From Loxodes magnus (Eukaryota > Ciliophora > Karyorelictea > Loxodida > Loxodidae), in assembly GCA_946699065.1 (NCBI GenBank), contig CAMPDV010000210.1, forward strand, positions 1 to 64,000: a stretch of 64,000 nt of DNA, written 5' to 3'. The number at the start of each line of letters is the position of its first letter. Position 1 is the stretch's first letter. Under the pieces are notes generated by a model. That model saw only the letters and a list, made by a program, of their open reading frames with translations. It did not search any database and was not told where the DNA came from. Positions 1 to 13,718 of the stretch are shown piece by piece. The position numbers and the translations under genes were made by a program.

Positions 1-19
1 GACGTCCCATAGTCTCACC

Positions 20-74
20 GTAGAATCAATGACTTTCCGATACGATGAACTCTGAATAACTGGATATAGCACAG
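20..74 (-). other. Frame-restored double-frameshift WD40 unit, copy 1
   Basis: Relative to a normal unit there is one extra A within gaatcaatgac and one missing C in tatagcacag (plus strand). The two indels are about 45 bases apart and cancel, so about 16 residues are read in another frame and the WD40 frame resumes at T-V-R-L-W. The replaced stretch reads [15 protein letters not shown] instead of the [15 protein letters not shown] core, so this blade should not fold normally. Confidence 0.85.
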
Positions 75-2477
75 CATATACATAACTAGTGTGACCACTC
101 ATGGTCTTACAGGTACCTGTCTTGACGTCCCATAGTCTCACCGTCTAATCATGACTTCCCGATACGATGAACTCTGAATCACTGGATATAGCCACAGCAT
201 ATACATAACTAGTGTGACCACTCATGGTCTTACAGGTACCTGTCTTGACGTCCATAGTCTCACCGTCTAATCATGACTTCCCGATACGATGAACTCTGAA
301 TCACTGGATATAGCCACAGCATATACATAATGTGTGTGACCACTCATGGTCTTACAGGTACCTGTCTTCACGTCCCATAGTCTCACCGTCTTATCTCTAC
401 TTCCCGATACGATGAACTCCGAATCACTGGATATAGCCACAGAGAATACATAACTTGTGTGACCACTCATGGTCTTAAATGTACCTGTCTTGACGTCCCA
501 TAGTCTCACTGTCTAATAATGACTTCCCGATACGATGAACTCTGAGTCACTGGATATAGCCACAGATAATACATAACTAGTGTGACCACTCATGGTCTTA
601 CAGGTACCTGTCTTCACGTCCCATAGTCTCACCGTCTTATCTCTACTTCCCGATACGATGAACTCTGAATCACTGGATATAGCCACAGAATATACATAAT
701 GTGTGTGACCACTCATGGTCTTACAGGTACCTGTCTTGACGTCCCATAGTCTCACCGTCTTATCTCTACTTCCCGATACGATGAACTCTGAATCACTGGA
801 TATAGCCACAGCAGATACATAACTAGTGTGACCACTCATGGTCTTACAGGTACCTGTCTTGACGTCCCATAGTCTCACCGTCTTATCTCTACTTCCCGAT
901 ACGATGAACTCTGAATCACTGGATATAGCCACAGATGATACATAACTAGTGTGACCACTCATGGTCTTACAGGTACCTGTCTTGACGTCCCATAGTCTCA
1001 CCGTCTAATCATGACTTCCCGATACGATGAACTCTGAATCACTGGATATAGCCACAGCATATACATAATGTGTGTGACCACTCATGGTCTTACAGGTACC
1101 TGTCTTGACGTCCCATAGTCTCACCGTCTAATCATGACTTCCCGATACGATGAACTCTGAATCACTGGACATAGCCACAGCATATACATAATGTGTGTGA
1201 CCACTCATGGTCTTACAGGTACCTGTCTTCACGTCCCATAGTCTCACCGTCTTATCTCTACTTCCCGATACGATGAACTCCGAATCACTGGATATAGCCA
1301 CAGAGAATACATAACTTGTGTGACCACTCATGGTCTTACAGGTACCTGTCTTGACGTCCCATAGTCTCACCGAATAATAATGACTTCCCGATACGATGAA
1401 CTCTGAGTCACTGGATATAGCCACAGATAATACATAACTAGTGTGACCACTCATGGTCTTACAGGTACCTGTCTTGACGTCCCATAGTCTCACCGTCTAA
1501 TCATGACTTCCCGATACGATGAACTCTGAATCACTGGATATAGCCACAGCATATACATAACTAGTGTGACCACTCATGGTCTTACAGGTACCTGTCTTGA
1601 CGTCCCATAGTCTCACTGTCTTATCATTACTTCCCGATACGATGAACTCTGAATAACTGGATATAGCCACAGATCATACATAACTAGTGTGACCACTCAT
1701 GGTCTTACAGGTACCTGTCTTGACGTCCCATAGTCTCACCGTCTTATCTCTACTTCCCGATACGATGAACTCTGAATCTCTGGATATAGCCACAGATAAT
1801 ACAGAATTAGTGTGACCACTCATGGTCTTAAAGGTACCTGTCTTGACGTCCCATAGTCTCACCGTCTCATCATCACTTCCCGATACGATGAACTCTGAAT
1901 CACTGGATATAGCACAGCATATACATAACTAGTGTGATCACTCATGGTCTTACAGGTACCTGTCTTGACGTCCCATAGTCTCACCGTATAATCATAACTT
2001 CCCGATACGATGAACTCTGAATCACTGGATATAGCCACAGATCATACATAACTAGTGTGACCACTCATGGTCTTACAGGTACCTGTCTTGACGTCCCATA
2101 GTCTCACTGTCTTATCATTACTTCCCGATACGATGAACTCCGAATCACTGGATATAGCCACAGATAATACAGAACTAGTGTGACCACTCATGGTCTTACA
2201 GGTACCTGTCTTGACGTCCCATAGTCTCACTGTCTTATCATCACTTGCCGATACGATGAACTCTGAATCACTGGATATAGCCACAGATCATACATAATGT
2301 GTGTGACCACTCATGGTCTTACAGGTACCTGTCTTGACGTCCCATAGTCTCACCGTCTAATCATGACTTCCCGATACGATGAACTCCGAATCACTGGATA
2401 TAGCCACAGCATATACATAACTAGTGTGACCACTCATGGTCTTACAGGTACCTGTCTTGACGTCCCATAGTCTCACC

Positions 2478-2532
2478 GTAGAATCAATGACTTTCCGATA
2501 CGATGAACTCTGAATAACTGGATATAGCACAG
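2478..2532 (-). other. Frame-restored double-frameshift WD40 unit, copy 2
   Basis: It has the same pair of cancelling indels as the unit starting near 20, with the same flanking GTAGAATC marker. It lies inside the open segment 2357-2599, so the segment stays open across the shifted core. Confidence 0.85.
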
Positions 2533-2602
2533 CATATACATAACTAGTGTGACCACTCATGGTCTTACAGGTACCTGTCTTGACGTCCCATAGTCTCACC
2601 GT

Positions 2603-3952
2603 CTAATCATGACTTCCCGATACGATGAACTCTGAATCACTGGATATAGCCACAGATGATACATAACTAGTGTGACCACTCATGGTCTTACAGGTACCTG
2701 TCTTGACGTCCCATAGTCTCACCGTCTTATCTCTACTTCCCGATACGATGAACTCTGAATCTCTGGATATAGCCATAGCATATTCATAACTAGTGTGACC
2801 ACTCATGGTCTTACAGGTACCTGTCTTGACGTCCCATAGTCTCACTGTCTTATCATTACTTCCCGATACGATGAACTCTGAATCACTGGATATAGCCACA
2901 GATGATACATAACTAGTGTGACCACTCATGGTCTTACAGGTACCTGTCTTCACGTCCCATAGTCTCACCGTCTTATCTCTACTTCCCGATACGATGAACT
3001 CTGAATCTCTGGATATAGCCATAGCATATTCATAATGTGTGTGACCACTCATGGTCTTACAGGTACCTGTCTTGACGTCCCATAGTCTCACCGTCTTATC
3101 TCTACTTCCCGATACGATGAACTCTGAATCACTGGATATAGCCACAGATGATACATAACTAGTGTGACCACTCATGGTCTTACAGGTACCTGTCTTGACG
3201 TCCCATAGTCTCACCGTAGAATCAATGACTTTCCGATACGATGAACTCTGAATAACTGGATATAGCACAGCATATACATAACTAGTGTGACCACTCATGG
3301 TCTTACAGGTACCTGTCTTGACGTCCCATAGTCTCACCGTCTTATCTCTACTTCCCGATACGATGAACTCTGAATCACTGGATATAGCCACAGATGATAC
3401 ATAACTAGTGTGACCACTCATGGTCTTACAGGTACCTGTCTTGACGTCCCATAGTCTCACTGTCTTATCATTACTTCCCGATACGATGAACTCTGAATCA
3501 CTGGATATAGCCACAGATGATACATAACTAGTGTGACCACTCATGGTCTTACAGGTACCTGTCTTGACGTCCCATAGTCTCACCGTCTTATCTCTACTTC
3601 CCGATACGATGAACTCTGAATCTCTGGATATAGCCATAGCATATTCATAATGTGTGTGACCACTCATGGTCTTACAGGTACCTGTCTTGACGTCCCATAG
3701 TCTCACCGTCTTATCTCTACTTCCCGATACGATGAACTCTGAATCACTGGATATAGCCACAGATGATACATAACTAGTGTGACCACTCATGGTCTTACAG
3801 GTACCTGTCTTGACGTCCCATAGTCTCACCGTAGAATCAATGACTTTCCGATACGATGAACTCTGAATAACTGGATATAGCACAGCATATACATAACTAG
3901 TGTGACCACTCATGGTCTTACAGGTACCTGTCTTGACGTCCCATAGTCTCAC
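2603..3952 (-). CDS. Open WD40 segment, 449 codons (about 11 blades)
   Basis: This minus-strand open segment is bounded on both sides by TAG at residue 25 (H-D-TAG). It contains about 11 blades with residue 4-8 types SYVSS, HYEYA, SYEYA and SYVYA, and 23-25 types RDK and NDK. Two blades are the frame-restored shifted type (3,216-3,270 and 3,831-3,885). The blades follow a five-unit order that occurs twice, showing a local 615-bp duplication. The called start is simply the first GTG after the upstream stop. Every unit offers a GTG and an ATG, so no start is credible, and no upstream signal distinguishes it. It could be a read-through piece of a longer gene under a variant code, or a chance open stretch in a decayed array. 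Confidence 0.35.
   Translation of the reverse strand: MRLWDVKTGTCKTMSGHTSYVYAVLYPVIQSSSYRKVIDSTVRLWDVKTGTCKTMSGHTSYVSSVAISSDSEFIVSGSRDKTVRLWDVKTGTCKTMSGHTHYEYAMAISRDSEFIVSGSRDKTVRLWDVKTGTCKTMSGHTSYVSSVAISSDSEFIVSGSNDKTVRLWDVKTGTCKTMSGHTSYVSSVAISSDSEFIVSGSRDKTVRLWDVKTGTCKTMSGHTSYVYAVLYPVIQSSSYRKVIDSTVRLWDVKTGTCKTMSGHTSYVSSVAISSDSEFIVSGSRDKTVRLWDVKTGTCKTMSGHTHYEYAMAISRDSEFIVSGSRDKTVRLWDVKTGTCKTMSGHTSYVSSVAISSDSEFIVSGSNDKTVRLWDVKTGTCKTMSGHTSYEYAMAISRDSEFIVSGSRDKTVRLWDVKTGTCKTMSGHTSYVSSVAISSDSEFIVSGSHD
3216..3270 (-). other. Frame-restored double-frameshift WD40 unit, copy 3
   Basis: It carries the same extra-A and missing-C pair as the first copy. It sits 615 bp (five units) from the next copy, so the pair was multiplied by a five-unit duplication and did not arise twice. 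Confidence 0.85.
3831..3885 (-). other. Frame-restored double-frameshift WD40 unit, copy 4
   Basis: Identical pair of cancelling indels. This is the partner of the copy at 3,216 in the five-unit duplication inside the open segment 2603-3952. Confidence 0.85.
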
Positions 3953-6045
3953 CGTCTAATCATGACTTCCCGATACGATGAACTCTGAATCACTGGATAT
4001 AGCCACAGCATATACATAACTAGTGTGACCACTCATGGTCTTACAGGTACCTGTCTTGACGTCCCATAGTCTCACCGTCTAATCATGACTTCCCGATACG
4101 ATGAACTCTGAATCACTGGATATAGCCACAGCATATACATAATGTGTGTGACCACTCATGGTCTTACAGGTACCTGTCTTGACGTCCCATAGTCTCACTG
4201 TCTTATCATTACTTCCCGATACGATGAACTCTGAATCACTGGATATAGCCACAGATAATACATAACTAGTGTGACCACTCATGGTCTTACAGGTACCTGT
4301 CTTGACGTACCATAGTATCACCGTCTAATCTGCACTTCCCGATACGATGAACTCTGAATCACTGGATATAGCCACAGAATATACATAATGTGTGTGACCA
4401 CTCATGGTCTTACAGGTACCTGTCTTCACGTCCCATAGTCTCACCGTCTTATCTCTACTTCCCGATACGATGAACTCTGAATCACTGGATATAGCCACAG
4501 AATATACATAATGTGTGTGACCACTCATGGTCTTACAGGTACCTGTCTTGACGTCCCATAGTCTCACCGTCTAATCATGACTTCCCGATACGATGAACTC
4601 TGAATCACTGGATATAGCCACAGATCATACATAACTAGTGTGACCACTCATGGTCTTAAATGTACCTGTCTTCACGTCCCATAGTCTCACCGTCTTATCT
4701 CTACTTCCCGATACGATGAACTCTGAATCACTGGATATAGCCACAGATAATACAGAACTAGTGTGACCACTCATGGTCTTAAAGGTACCTGTCTTGACGT
4801 CCCATAGTCTCACCGTCTCATCATCACTTCCCGATACGATGAACTCTGAATCACTGGATATAGCCACAGATCATACAGAACTAGTGTGACCACTCATGGT
4901 CTTACAGGTACCTGTCTTGACGTCCCATAGTCTCACTGTCTTATCATTACTTCCCGATACGATGAACTCTGAATCACTGGATATAGCCACAGATGATACA
5001 TAACTAGTGTGACCACTCATGGTCTTACAGGTACCTGTCTTGACGTCCCATAGTCTCACCGTCTTATCTCTACTTCCCGATACGATGAACTCTGAATCTC
5101 TGGATATAGCCATAGCATATTCATAATGTGTGTGACCACTCATGGTCTTACAGGTACCTGTCTTGACGTCCCATAGTCTCACCGTCTTATCTCTACTTCC
5201 CGATACGATGAACTCTGAATCACTGGATATAGCCACAGCATATAAATAACTAGTGTGACCACTCATGGTCTTACAGGTACCTGTCTTCACGTCCCATAGT
5301 CTCACCGTCTAATCTCTACTTCCCGATACGATGAACACTGAATCACTGGATATAGCCACAGCAGATACATAATGTGTGTGACCACTCATGGTCTTACAGG
5401 TACCTGTCTTGACGTCCCATAGTCTCACCGTCTTATCTCTACTTCCCGATACGATGAACTCTGAATCACTGGATATAGCCACAGATAATACATAACTAGT
5501 GTGACCAGTCATGGTCTTACAGGTACCTGTCTTGACGTCCCATAGTCTCACCGTATTATCATCACTTCCCGATACGATGAACTCTGAATCACTGGATATA
5601 GCTACAGCATATACAGTTTTCGTGTGACCACTCATGGTCTTACAGGTACCTGTCTTGACGTCCCATAGTCTCACCGTTTTATCTCTACTTCCCGATACGA
5701 TGAACTCTGAATCACTGGATATAGCCACAGATAATACAGAATTAGTGTGACCACTCATGGTCTTAAAGGTACCTGTCTTGACGTCCCATAGTCTCACCGT
5801 CTCATCATCACTTCCCGATACGATGAACTCTGAATCACTGGATATAGCCACAGATCATACAGAACTAGTGTGACCACTCATGGTCTTACAGGTACCTGTC
5901 TTGACGTCCCATAGTCTCACTGTCTTATCATTACTTCCCGATACGATGAACTCTGAATAACTGGATATAGCACAGCATATACATAACTAGTGTGACCACT
6001 CATGGTCTTACAGGTACCTGTCTTCACGTCCCATAGTCTCACCGT

Positions 6046-6657
6046 CTAATCATAACTTCCCGATACGATGAACACTGAATCACTGGATATAGCCACAGAT
6101 AATACATAACTAGTGTGACCACTCATGGTCTTACAGGTACCTGTCTTGACGTCCCATAGTCTCACCGTCTTATCTCTACTTCCCGATACGATGAACTCTG
6201 AATCACTGGATATAGCCACAGCATATAAATAACTAGTGTGACCACTCATGGTCTTACAGGTACCTGTCTTCACGTCCCATAGTCTCACTGTCTTATCATT
6301 ACTTCCCGATACGATGAACTCTGAATCACTGGATATAGCCACAGCATATACATAATGTGTGTGACCACTCATGGTCTTACAGGTACCTGTCTTTACGTCC
6401 CATAGTCTCACCGTCTTATCTCTACTTCCCGATACGATGAACTCTGAATCACTGGATATAGCCACAGATGATACATAACTAGTGTGACCACTCATGGTCT
6501 TACAGGTACCTGTCTTGACGTCCCATAGTCTCACCGTACAATCATAACTTCCCGATACGATGAACTCTGAATCACTGGATATAGCCACAGAGAATACATA
6601 ACTAGTGTGACCACTCATGGTCTTACAGGTACCTGTCTTGACGTCCCATAGTCTCAC
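6046..6657 (-). CDS. Open WD40 segment, 203 codons (about 5 blades)
   Basis: This minus-strand stretch of five blades reads SYVFS-YDC, SYVSS-RDK, HYVYA-NDK, SYLYA-RDK and SYVLS-YD, with TAG at residue 25 at both ends. A near-identical run of blades recurs at 7890-8309, 10219-10767 and 12313-12732, which marks a copied block. No credible start or terminus is visible; the GTG start is arbitrary. Confidence 0.3.
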   Translation of the reverse strand: MRLWDVKTGTCKTMSGHTSYVFSVAISSDSEFIVSGSYDCTVRLWDVKTGTCKTMSGHTSYVSSVAISSDSEFIVSGSRDKTVRLWDVKTGTCKTMSGHTHYVYAVAISSDSEFIVSGSNDKTVRLWDVKTGTCKTMSGHTSYLYAVAISSDSEFIVSGSRDKTVRLWDVKTGTCKTMSGHTSYVLSVAISSDSVFIVSGSYD

Positions 6658-7056
6658 CGTCTAATCATGACTTCCCGATACGATGAACTCTGAATCACTG
6701 GATATAGCCACAGCATATACATGACTAGTGTGACCACTCATGGTCTTACAGGTACCTGTCTTGACGTCCCATAGTCTCACCGTCTAATCTGCACTTCCCG
6801 ATACGATGAACTCTGAATCACTGGATATAGCCACAGATAATACATAACTAGTGTTACCACTCATGGTCTTACAGGTACCTGTCTTGACGTTCCATAGTCT
6901 CACCGTATAGTCTACACTTCCCGATACGATGAACTCTGAATCACTGGATATAGCCACAGCATATACATGACTAGTGTGACCACTCATGGTCTTACAGGTA
7001 CCTGTCTTGACATCCCATAGTCTCACCGTCTAATCTGCACTTCCCGATACGATGAA

Positions 7057-7059
7057 CTA
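7057..7059 (-). other. Isolated in-frame TAG at conserved Glu16
   Basis: A single G-to-T change turns the E16 codon GAG into TAG. I noticed it in one unit only. It is one of the few stops outside residues 7, 21 and 25, and it looks like a private mutation that has not been copied to other units. Confidence 0.8.
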
Positions 7060-8312
7060 TGAATCACTGGATATAGCCACAGCATATACATGACTAGTGT
7101 GACCACTCATGGTCTTACAGGTACCTGTCTTGACGTCCCATAGTCTCACCGTCTAATCATGACTTCCCGATACGATGAACTCTGAATCACTGGATATAGC
7201 CACAGCATATACATAATGTGTGTGACCACTCATGGTCTTACAGGTACCTGTCTTCACGTCCCATAGTCTCACCGTCTTATCTCTACTTCCCGATACGATG
7301 AACTCCGAATCACTGGATATAGCCACAGAGAATACATAACTAGTGTGACCACTCATGGTCTTACAGGTACCTGTCTTGACGTCCCATAGTCTCACCGTCT
7401 TATCTCTACTTCCCGATACGATGAACTCTGAGTCACTGGATATAGACACAGATAATACATAACTAGTGTGACCACTCATGGTCTTACAGGTACCTGTCTT
7501 GACGTCCCATAGTCTCACCGTCTAATCTCCACTGCCCGATACGATGAACTCTGAATCACTGGATATAGCCACAGATCATACAGAACTAGTGTGACCACTC
7601 ATGGTCTTACAGGTACCTGTCTTGACGTCCCATAGTCTCACCGAATAATAATGACTTCCCGATACGATGAACTCTGAATCACTGGATATAGCCACAGCAT
7701 ATACATAACTAGTGTGACCACTCATGGTCTTACAGGTACCTGTCTTGACGTCCCATAGTCTCACCGTCTTATCTCTACTTCCCGATACGATGAACTCTGA
7801 ATAACTGGATATAGCACAGCATATACATAACTAGTGTGACCACTCATGGTCTTACAGGTACCTGTCTTCACGTCCCATAGTCTCACCGTCTAATCATAAC
7901 TTCCCGATACGATGAACACTGAATCACTGGATATAGCCACAGATAATACATAACTAGTGTGACCACTCATGGTCTTACAGGTACCTGTCTTGACGTCCCA
8001 TAGTCTCACCGTCTTATCTCTACTTCCCGATACGATGAACTCTGAATCACTGGATATAGCCACAGCATATAAATAACTAGTGTGACCACTCATGGTCTTA
8101 CAGGTACCTGTCTTCACGTCCCATAGTCTCACTGTCTTATCATTACTTCCCGATACGATGAACTCTGAATCACTGGATATAGCCACAGCATATACATAAT
8201 GTGTGTGACCACTCATGGTCTTACAGGTACCTGTCTTTACGTCCCATAGTCTCACCGTCTTATCTCTACTTCCCGATACGATGAACTCTGAATCACTGGA
8301 TATAGCCAAAGA

Positions 8313-8924
8313 TCATACATAACTAGTGTGACCACTCATGGTCTTACAGGTACCTGTCTTGACGTCCCATAGTCTCACCGTACAATCAATGACTTTCCGA
8401 TACGATGAACTCTGAATCACTGGATATAGCACAGCATATACATAACTAGTGTGACCACTCATGGTCTTACAGGTACCTGTCTTTACGTCCCATAGTCTCA
8501 CCGTCTTATCTCTACTTCCCGATACGATGAACTCTGAATCACTGGATATAGCCACAGATGATACATAACTAGTGTGACCACTCATGGTCTTACAGGTACC
8601 TGTCTTCACGTCCCATAGTCTCACCGTCTTATCTCTACTTCCCGATACGATGAACTCTGAATCACTGGATATAGCCACAGCATATACATAATGTGTGTGA
8701 CCACTCATGGTCTTACAGGTACCTGTCTTTACGTCCCATAGTCTCACCGTCTTATCTCTACTTCCCGATACGATGAACTCTGAATCTCTGGATATAGCCA
8801 TAGCATATTCATAACTAGTGTGACCACTCATGGTCTTACAGGTACCTGTCTTGACGTCCCATAGTCTCACTGTCTTATCATTACTTCCCGATACGATGAA
8901 CTCTGAATCACTGGATATAGCCAC
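8313..8924 (-). CDS. Open WD40 segment, 203 codons (about 5 blades)
   Basis: This segment is bounded by TGA at residue 7 at both ends. Its blades read SYEYA-RDK, HYVYA-RDK, SYVSS-RDK and SYVYA, then the fifth frame-restored shifted unit (8,380-8,434), whose restored end reads V-I-D-C-T. It therefore stays open across a shifted blade, as 2603-3952 does. The start is arbitrary. Confidence 0.3.
   Translation of the reverse strand: MAISSDSEFIVSGSNDKTVRLWDVKTGTCKTMSGHTSYEYAMAISRDSEFIVSGSRDKTVRLWDVKTGTCKTMSGHTHYVYAVAISSDSEFIVSGSRDKTVRLWDVKTGTCKTMSGHTSYVSSVAISSDSEFIVSGSRDKTVRLWDVKTGTCKTMSGHTSYVYAVLYPVIQSSSYRKVIDCTVRLWDVKTGTCKTMSGHTSYV
8380..8434 (-). other. Frame-restored double-frameshift WD40 unit, copy 5 (variant)
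   Basis: It has the same two cancelling indels but differs in the restored codon (TGT, Cys, where the other copies have TCT, Ser) and has the usual GAT at residue 14 where they have TAT. The cancelling pair therefore predates some later point changes or recombination. Confidence 0.8.
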
Positions 8925-9115
8925 AGATCATACATAATCTGTGTGACCACTCATGGTCTTACAGGTACCTGTCTTGACGTCCCATAGTCTCACCGTCTTA
9001 TCTCTACTTCCCGATACGATGAACTCTGAATCACTGGATATAGCTACAGCATATACAGTTTTTGTGTGACCACTCATGGTCTTACAGGTACCTGTCTTGA
9101 CGTCCCATAGTCTCA

Positions 9116-9295
<180 letters not shown>

Positions 9296-9667
9296 TCATA
9301 CATAATCTGTGTGACCACTCATGGTCTTACAGGTACCTGTCTTGACGTCCCATAGTCTCACCGTCTCATCATCACTTCCCGATACGATGAACTCTGAATC
9401 ACTGGATATAGCCACAGCAGATACATAACTAGTGTGACCACTCATGGTCTTACAGGTACCTGTCTTGACGTCCCATAGTCTCACCGTCTAATCTCCACTG
9501 CCCGATACGATGAACTCTGAATCACTGGATATAGCCACAGATCATACAGAACTAGTGTGACCACTCATGGTCTTACAGGTACCTGTCTTGACGTCCCATA
9601 GTCTCACCGTCTTATCTCTACTTCCCGATACGATGAACTCTGAATCACTGGATATAGCCACAGATCA

Positions 9668-9787
<120 letters not shown>

Positions 9788-10770
9788 TCATACATAATCT
9801 GTGTGACCACTCATGGTCTTACAGGTACCTGTCTTGACGTCCCATAGTCTCACCGTCTTATCTCTACTTCCCGATACGATGAACTCTGAATCACTGGATA
9901 TAGCTACAGCATATACATAACTAGTGTGATCACTCATGGTCTTACAGGTACCTGTCTTGACGTCCCATAGTCTCACCGTATAATCATAACTTCCCGATAC
10001 GATGAACTCTGAATCACTGGATATAGCCACAGATCATACATAACTAGTGTGACCACTCATGGTCTTACAGGTACCTGTCTTGACGTCCCATAGTCTCACC
10101 GAATAATAATGACTTCCCGATACGATGAACTCTGAATCACTGGATATAGCCACAGCATATACATAACTAGTGTGACCACTCATGGTCTTACAGGTACCTG
10201 TCTTGACGTCCCATAGTCTCACCGTCTTATCTCTACTTCCCGATACGATGAACTCTGAATAACTGGATATAGCACAGCATATACATAACTAGTGTGACCA
10301 CTCATGGTCTTACAGGTACCTGTCTTCACGTCCCATAGTCTCACCGTCTTATCATAACTTCCCGATACGATGAACAATGAATCACTGGATATAGCCACAG
10401 ATAATACATAACTAGTGTGACCACTCATGGTCTTACAGGTACCTGTCTTGACGTCCCATAGTCTCACCGTCTTATCTCTACTTCCCGATACGATGAACTC
10501 TGAATCACTGGATATAGCCACAGCATATAAATAACTAGTGTGACCACTCATGGTCTTACAGGTACCTGTCTTCACGTCCCATAGTCTCACTGTCTTATCA
10601 TTACTTCCCGATACGATGAACTCTGAATCACTGGATATAGCCACAGCATATACATAATGTGTGTGACCACTCATGGTCTTACAGGTACCTGTCTTTACGT
10701 CCCATAGTCTCACCGTCTTATCTCTACTTCCCGATACGATGAACTCTGAATCACTGGATATAGCCACAGA

Positions 10771-11574
10771 TCATACATAACTAGTGTGACCACTCATGGT
10801 CTTACAGGTACCTGTCTTGACGTCCCATAGTCTCACCGTCTTATCTCTACTTCCCGATACGATGAACTCTGAATCACTGGATATAGCCACAGCATATACA
10901 TAACTAGTGTGACCACTCATGGTCTTACAGGTACCTGTCTTGACGTCCCATAGTCTCACCGTCTTATCTCTACTTCCCGATACGATGAACTCTGAATCAC
11001 TGGATATAGCCACAGATGATACATAACTAGTGTGACCACTCATGGTCTTACAGGTACCTGTCTTCACGTCCCATAGTCTCACCGTCTTATCTCTACTTCC
11101 CGATACGATGAACTCTGAATCACTGGATATAGCCACAGATGATACATAACTAGTGTGACCACTCATGGTCTTACAGGTACCTGTCTTGACGTCCCATAGT
11201 CTCACCGTCTTATCTCTACTTCCCGATACGATGAACTCTGAATCTCTGGATATAGCCATAGCATATTCATAACTAGTGTGACCACTCATGGTCTTACAGG
11301 TACCTGTCTTGACGTCCCATAGTCTCACTGTCTTATCATTACTTCCCGATACGATGAACTCTGAATCACTGGATATAGCCACAGCATATACATAACTAGT
11401 GTGACCACTCATGGTCTTACAGGTACCTGTCTTGACGTCCCATAGTCTCACCGTCTTATCTCTACTTCCCGATACGATGAACTCTGAATCACTGGATATA
11501 GCCACAGCATATACATAATCTGTGTGACCACTCATGGTCTTACAGGTACCTGTCTTGACGTCCCATAGTCTCAC
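10771..11574 (-). CDS. Open WD40 segment, 267 codons (6.5 blades)
   Basis: This segment contains blades DYVYA, SYVYA, SYEYA, SYVSS, SYVSS and SYVYA, mostly with RDK at residues 23-25. It ends at a TGA at residue 7. Its upstream side runs on to a one-base loss near 11,624, with no stop immediately before the called GTG. About six and a half blades would be close to one propeller. No start signal can be distinguished from those in every other unit. Confidence 0.33.
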   Translation of the reverse strand: MRLWDVKTGTCKTMSGHTDYVYAVAISSDSEFIVSGSRDKTVRLWDVKTGTCKTMSGHTSYVYAVAISSDSEFIVSGSNDKTVRLWDVKTGTCKTMSGHTSYEYAMAISRDSEFIVSGSRDKTVRLWDVKTGTCKTMSGHTSYVSSVAISSDSEFIVSGSRDKTVRLWDVKTGTCKTMSGHTSYVSSVAISSDSEFIVSGSRDKTVRLWDVKTGTCKTMSGHTSYVYAVAISSDSEFIVSGSRDKTVRLWDVKTGTCKTMSGHTSYV

Positions 11575-13230
11575 TGTCTTATCATTACTTCCCGATACGA
11601 TGAACTCTGAATAACTGGATATAGCACAGCATATACATAACTAGTGTGATCACTCATGGTCTTACAGGTACCTGTCTTGACGTCCCATAGTCTCAACGTC
11701 TCATCTCTACTTCCCGATACGATGAACTCTGAATCACTGGATATAGCCACAGATCATACATAACTAGTGTGACCACTCATGGTCTTACAGGTACCTGTCT
11801 TGACGTCCCATAGTCTCACTGTCTTATCATTACTTCCCGATACGATGAACTCTGAATAACTGGATATAGCACAGCATATACATAACTAGTGTGATCACTC
11901 ATGGTCTTACAGGTACCTGTCTTGACGTCCCATAGTCTCACCGTATAATCATAACTTCCCGATACGATGAACTCTGAATCACTGGATATAGCCACAGATC
12001 ATACATAACTAGTGTGACCACTCATGGTCTTACAGGTACCTGTCTTGACGTCCCATAGTCTCACCGAATAATAATGACTTCCCGATACGATGAACTCTGA
12101 ATCACTGGATATAGCCACAGCATATACATAACTAGTGTGACCACTCATGGTCTTACAGGTACCTGTCTTGACGTCCCATAGTCTCACCGTCTTATCTCTA
12201 CTTCCCGATACGATGAACTCTGAATAACTGGATATAGCACAGCATATACATAACTAGTGTGACCACTCATGGTCTTACAGGTACCTGTCTTGACGTCCCA
12301 TAGTCTCACCGTCTAATCATAACTTCCCGATACGATGAACACTGAATCACTGGATATAGCCACAGATAATACATAACTAGTGTGACCACTCATGGTCTTA
12401 CAGGTACCTGTCTTGACGTCCCATAGTCTCACCGTCTTATCTCTACTTCCCGATACGATGAACTCTGAATCACTGGATATAGCCACAGCATATAAATAAC
12501 TAGTGTGACCACTCATGGTCTTACAGGTACCTGTCTTCACGTCCCATAGTCTCACTTTCTTATCATTACTTCCCGATACGATGAACTCTGAATCACTGGA
12601 TATAGCCACAGCATATACATAATGTGTGTGACCACTCATGGTCTTACAGGTACCTGTCTTTACGTCCCATAGTCTCACCGTCTTATCTCTACTTCCCGAT
12701 ACGATGAACTCTGAATCACTGGATATAGCCACAGATCATACATAACTAGTGTGACCACTCATGGTCTTACAGGTACCTGTCTTGACGTCCCATAGTCTCA
12801 CCGTCTTATCTCTACTTCCCGATACGATGAACTCTGAATCACTGGATATAGCCACAGCATATACATAACTAGTGTGACCACTCATGGTCTTACAGGTACC
12901 TGTCTTGACGTCCCATAGTCTCACCGTCTTATCTCTACTTCCCGATACGATGAACTCTGAATCACTGGATATAGCCACAGATGATACATAACTAGTGTGA
13001 CCACTCATGGTCTTACAGGTACCTGTCTTCACGTCCCATAGTCTCACCGTCTTATCTCTACTTCCCGATACGATGAACTCTGAATCACTGGATATAGCCA
13101 CAGATGATACATAACTAGTGTGACCACTCATGGTCTTACAGGTACCTGTCTTGACGTCCCATAGTCTCACCGTCTTATCTCTACTTCCCGATACGATGAA
13201 CTCTGAATCACTGGATATAGCCACAGATCA

Positions 13231-13350
<120 letters not shown>

Positions 13351-13538
13351 TCATACATAATCTGTGTGACCACTCATGGTCTTACAGGTACCTGTCTTGA
13401 CGTCCCATAGTCTCACCGTCTTATCTCTACTTCCCGATACGATGAACTCTGAATCACTGGATATAGCTACAGCATATACAGTTTTTGTGTGACCACTCAT
13501 GGTCTTACAGGTACCTGTCTTGACGTCCCATAGTCTCA

Positions 13539-13718
<180 letters not shown>

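Larger units (their letters stand above)
1..8900 (-). repeat. Array block A: mixed WD40 units with frame-restored double-frameshift units
   Basis: About 72 units. Common residue 4-8 types are SYVYA, HYVYA, SYVSS, SYVFS and SYVLS; common 23-25 types are RDK, NDK, HD-stop and HYY. This block holds five units in which a one-base loss and a one-base gain cancel (starting near 20, 2,478, 3,216, 3,831 and 8,380). It also has uncompensated one-base losses near 250, 1,912, 5,970 and 7,814. The T-F-K variant of residue 37 is concentrated here (for example near 475, 1,830 and 4,660). Frame is kept from about 1,918 to 5,969. Open segments in this block not listed separately run 267-509, 513-1001, 1128-1493, 4079-4321, 4325-4567, 4871-5305, 5309-5851, 6784-7026 and 7153-7518. 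Confidence 0.9.
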
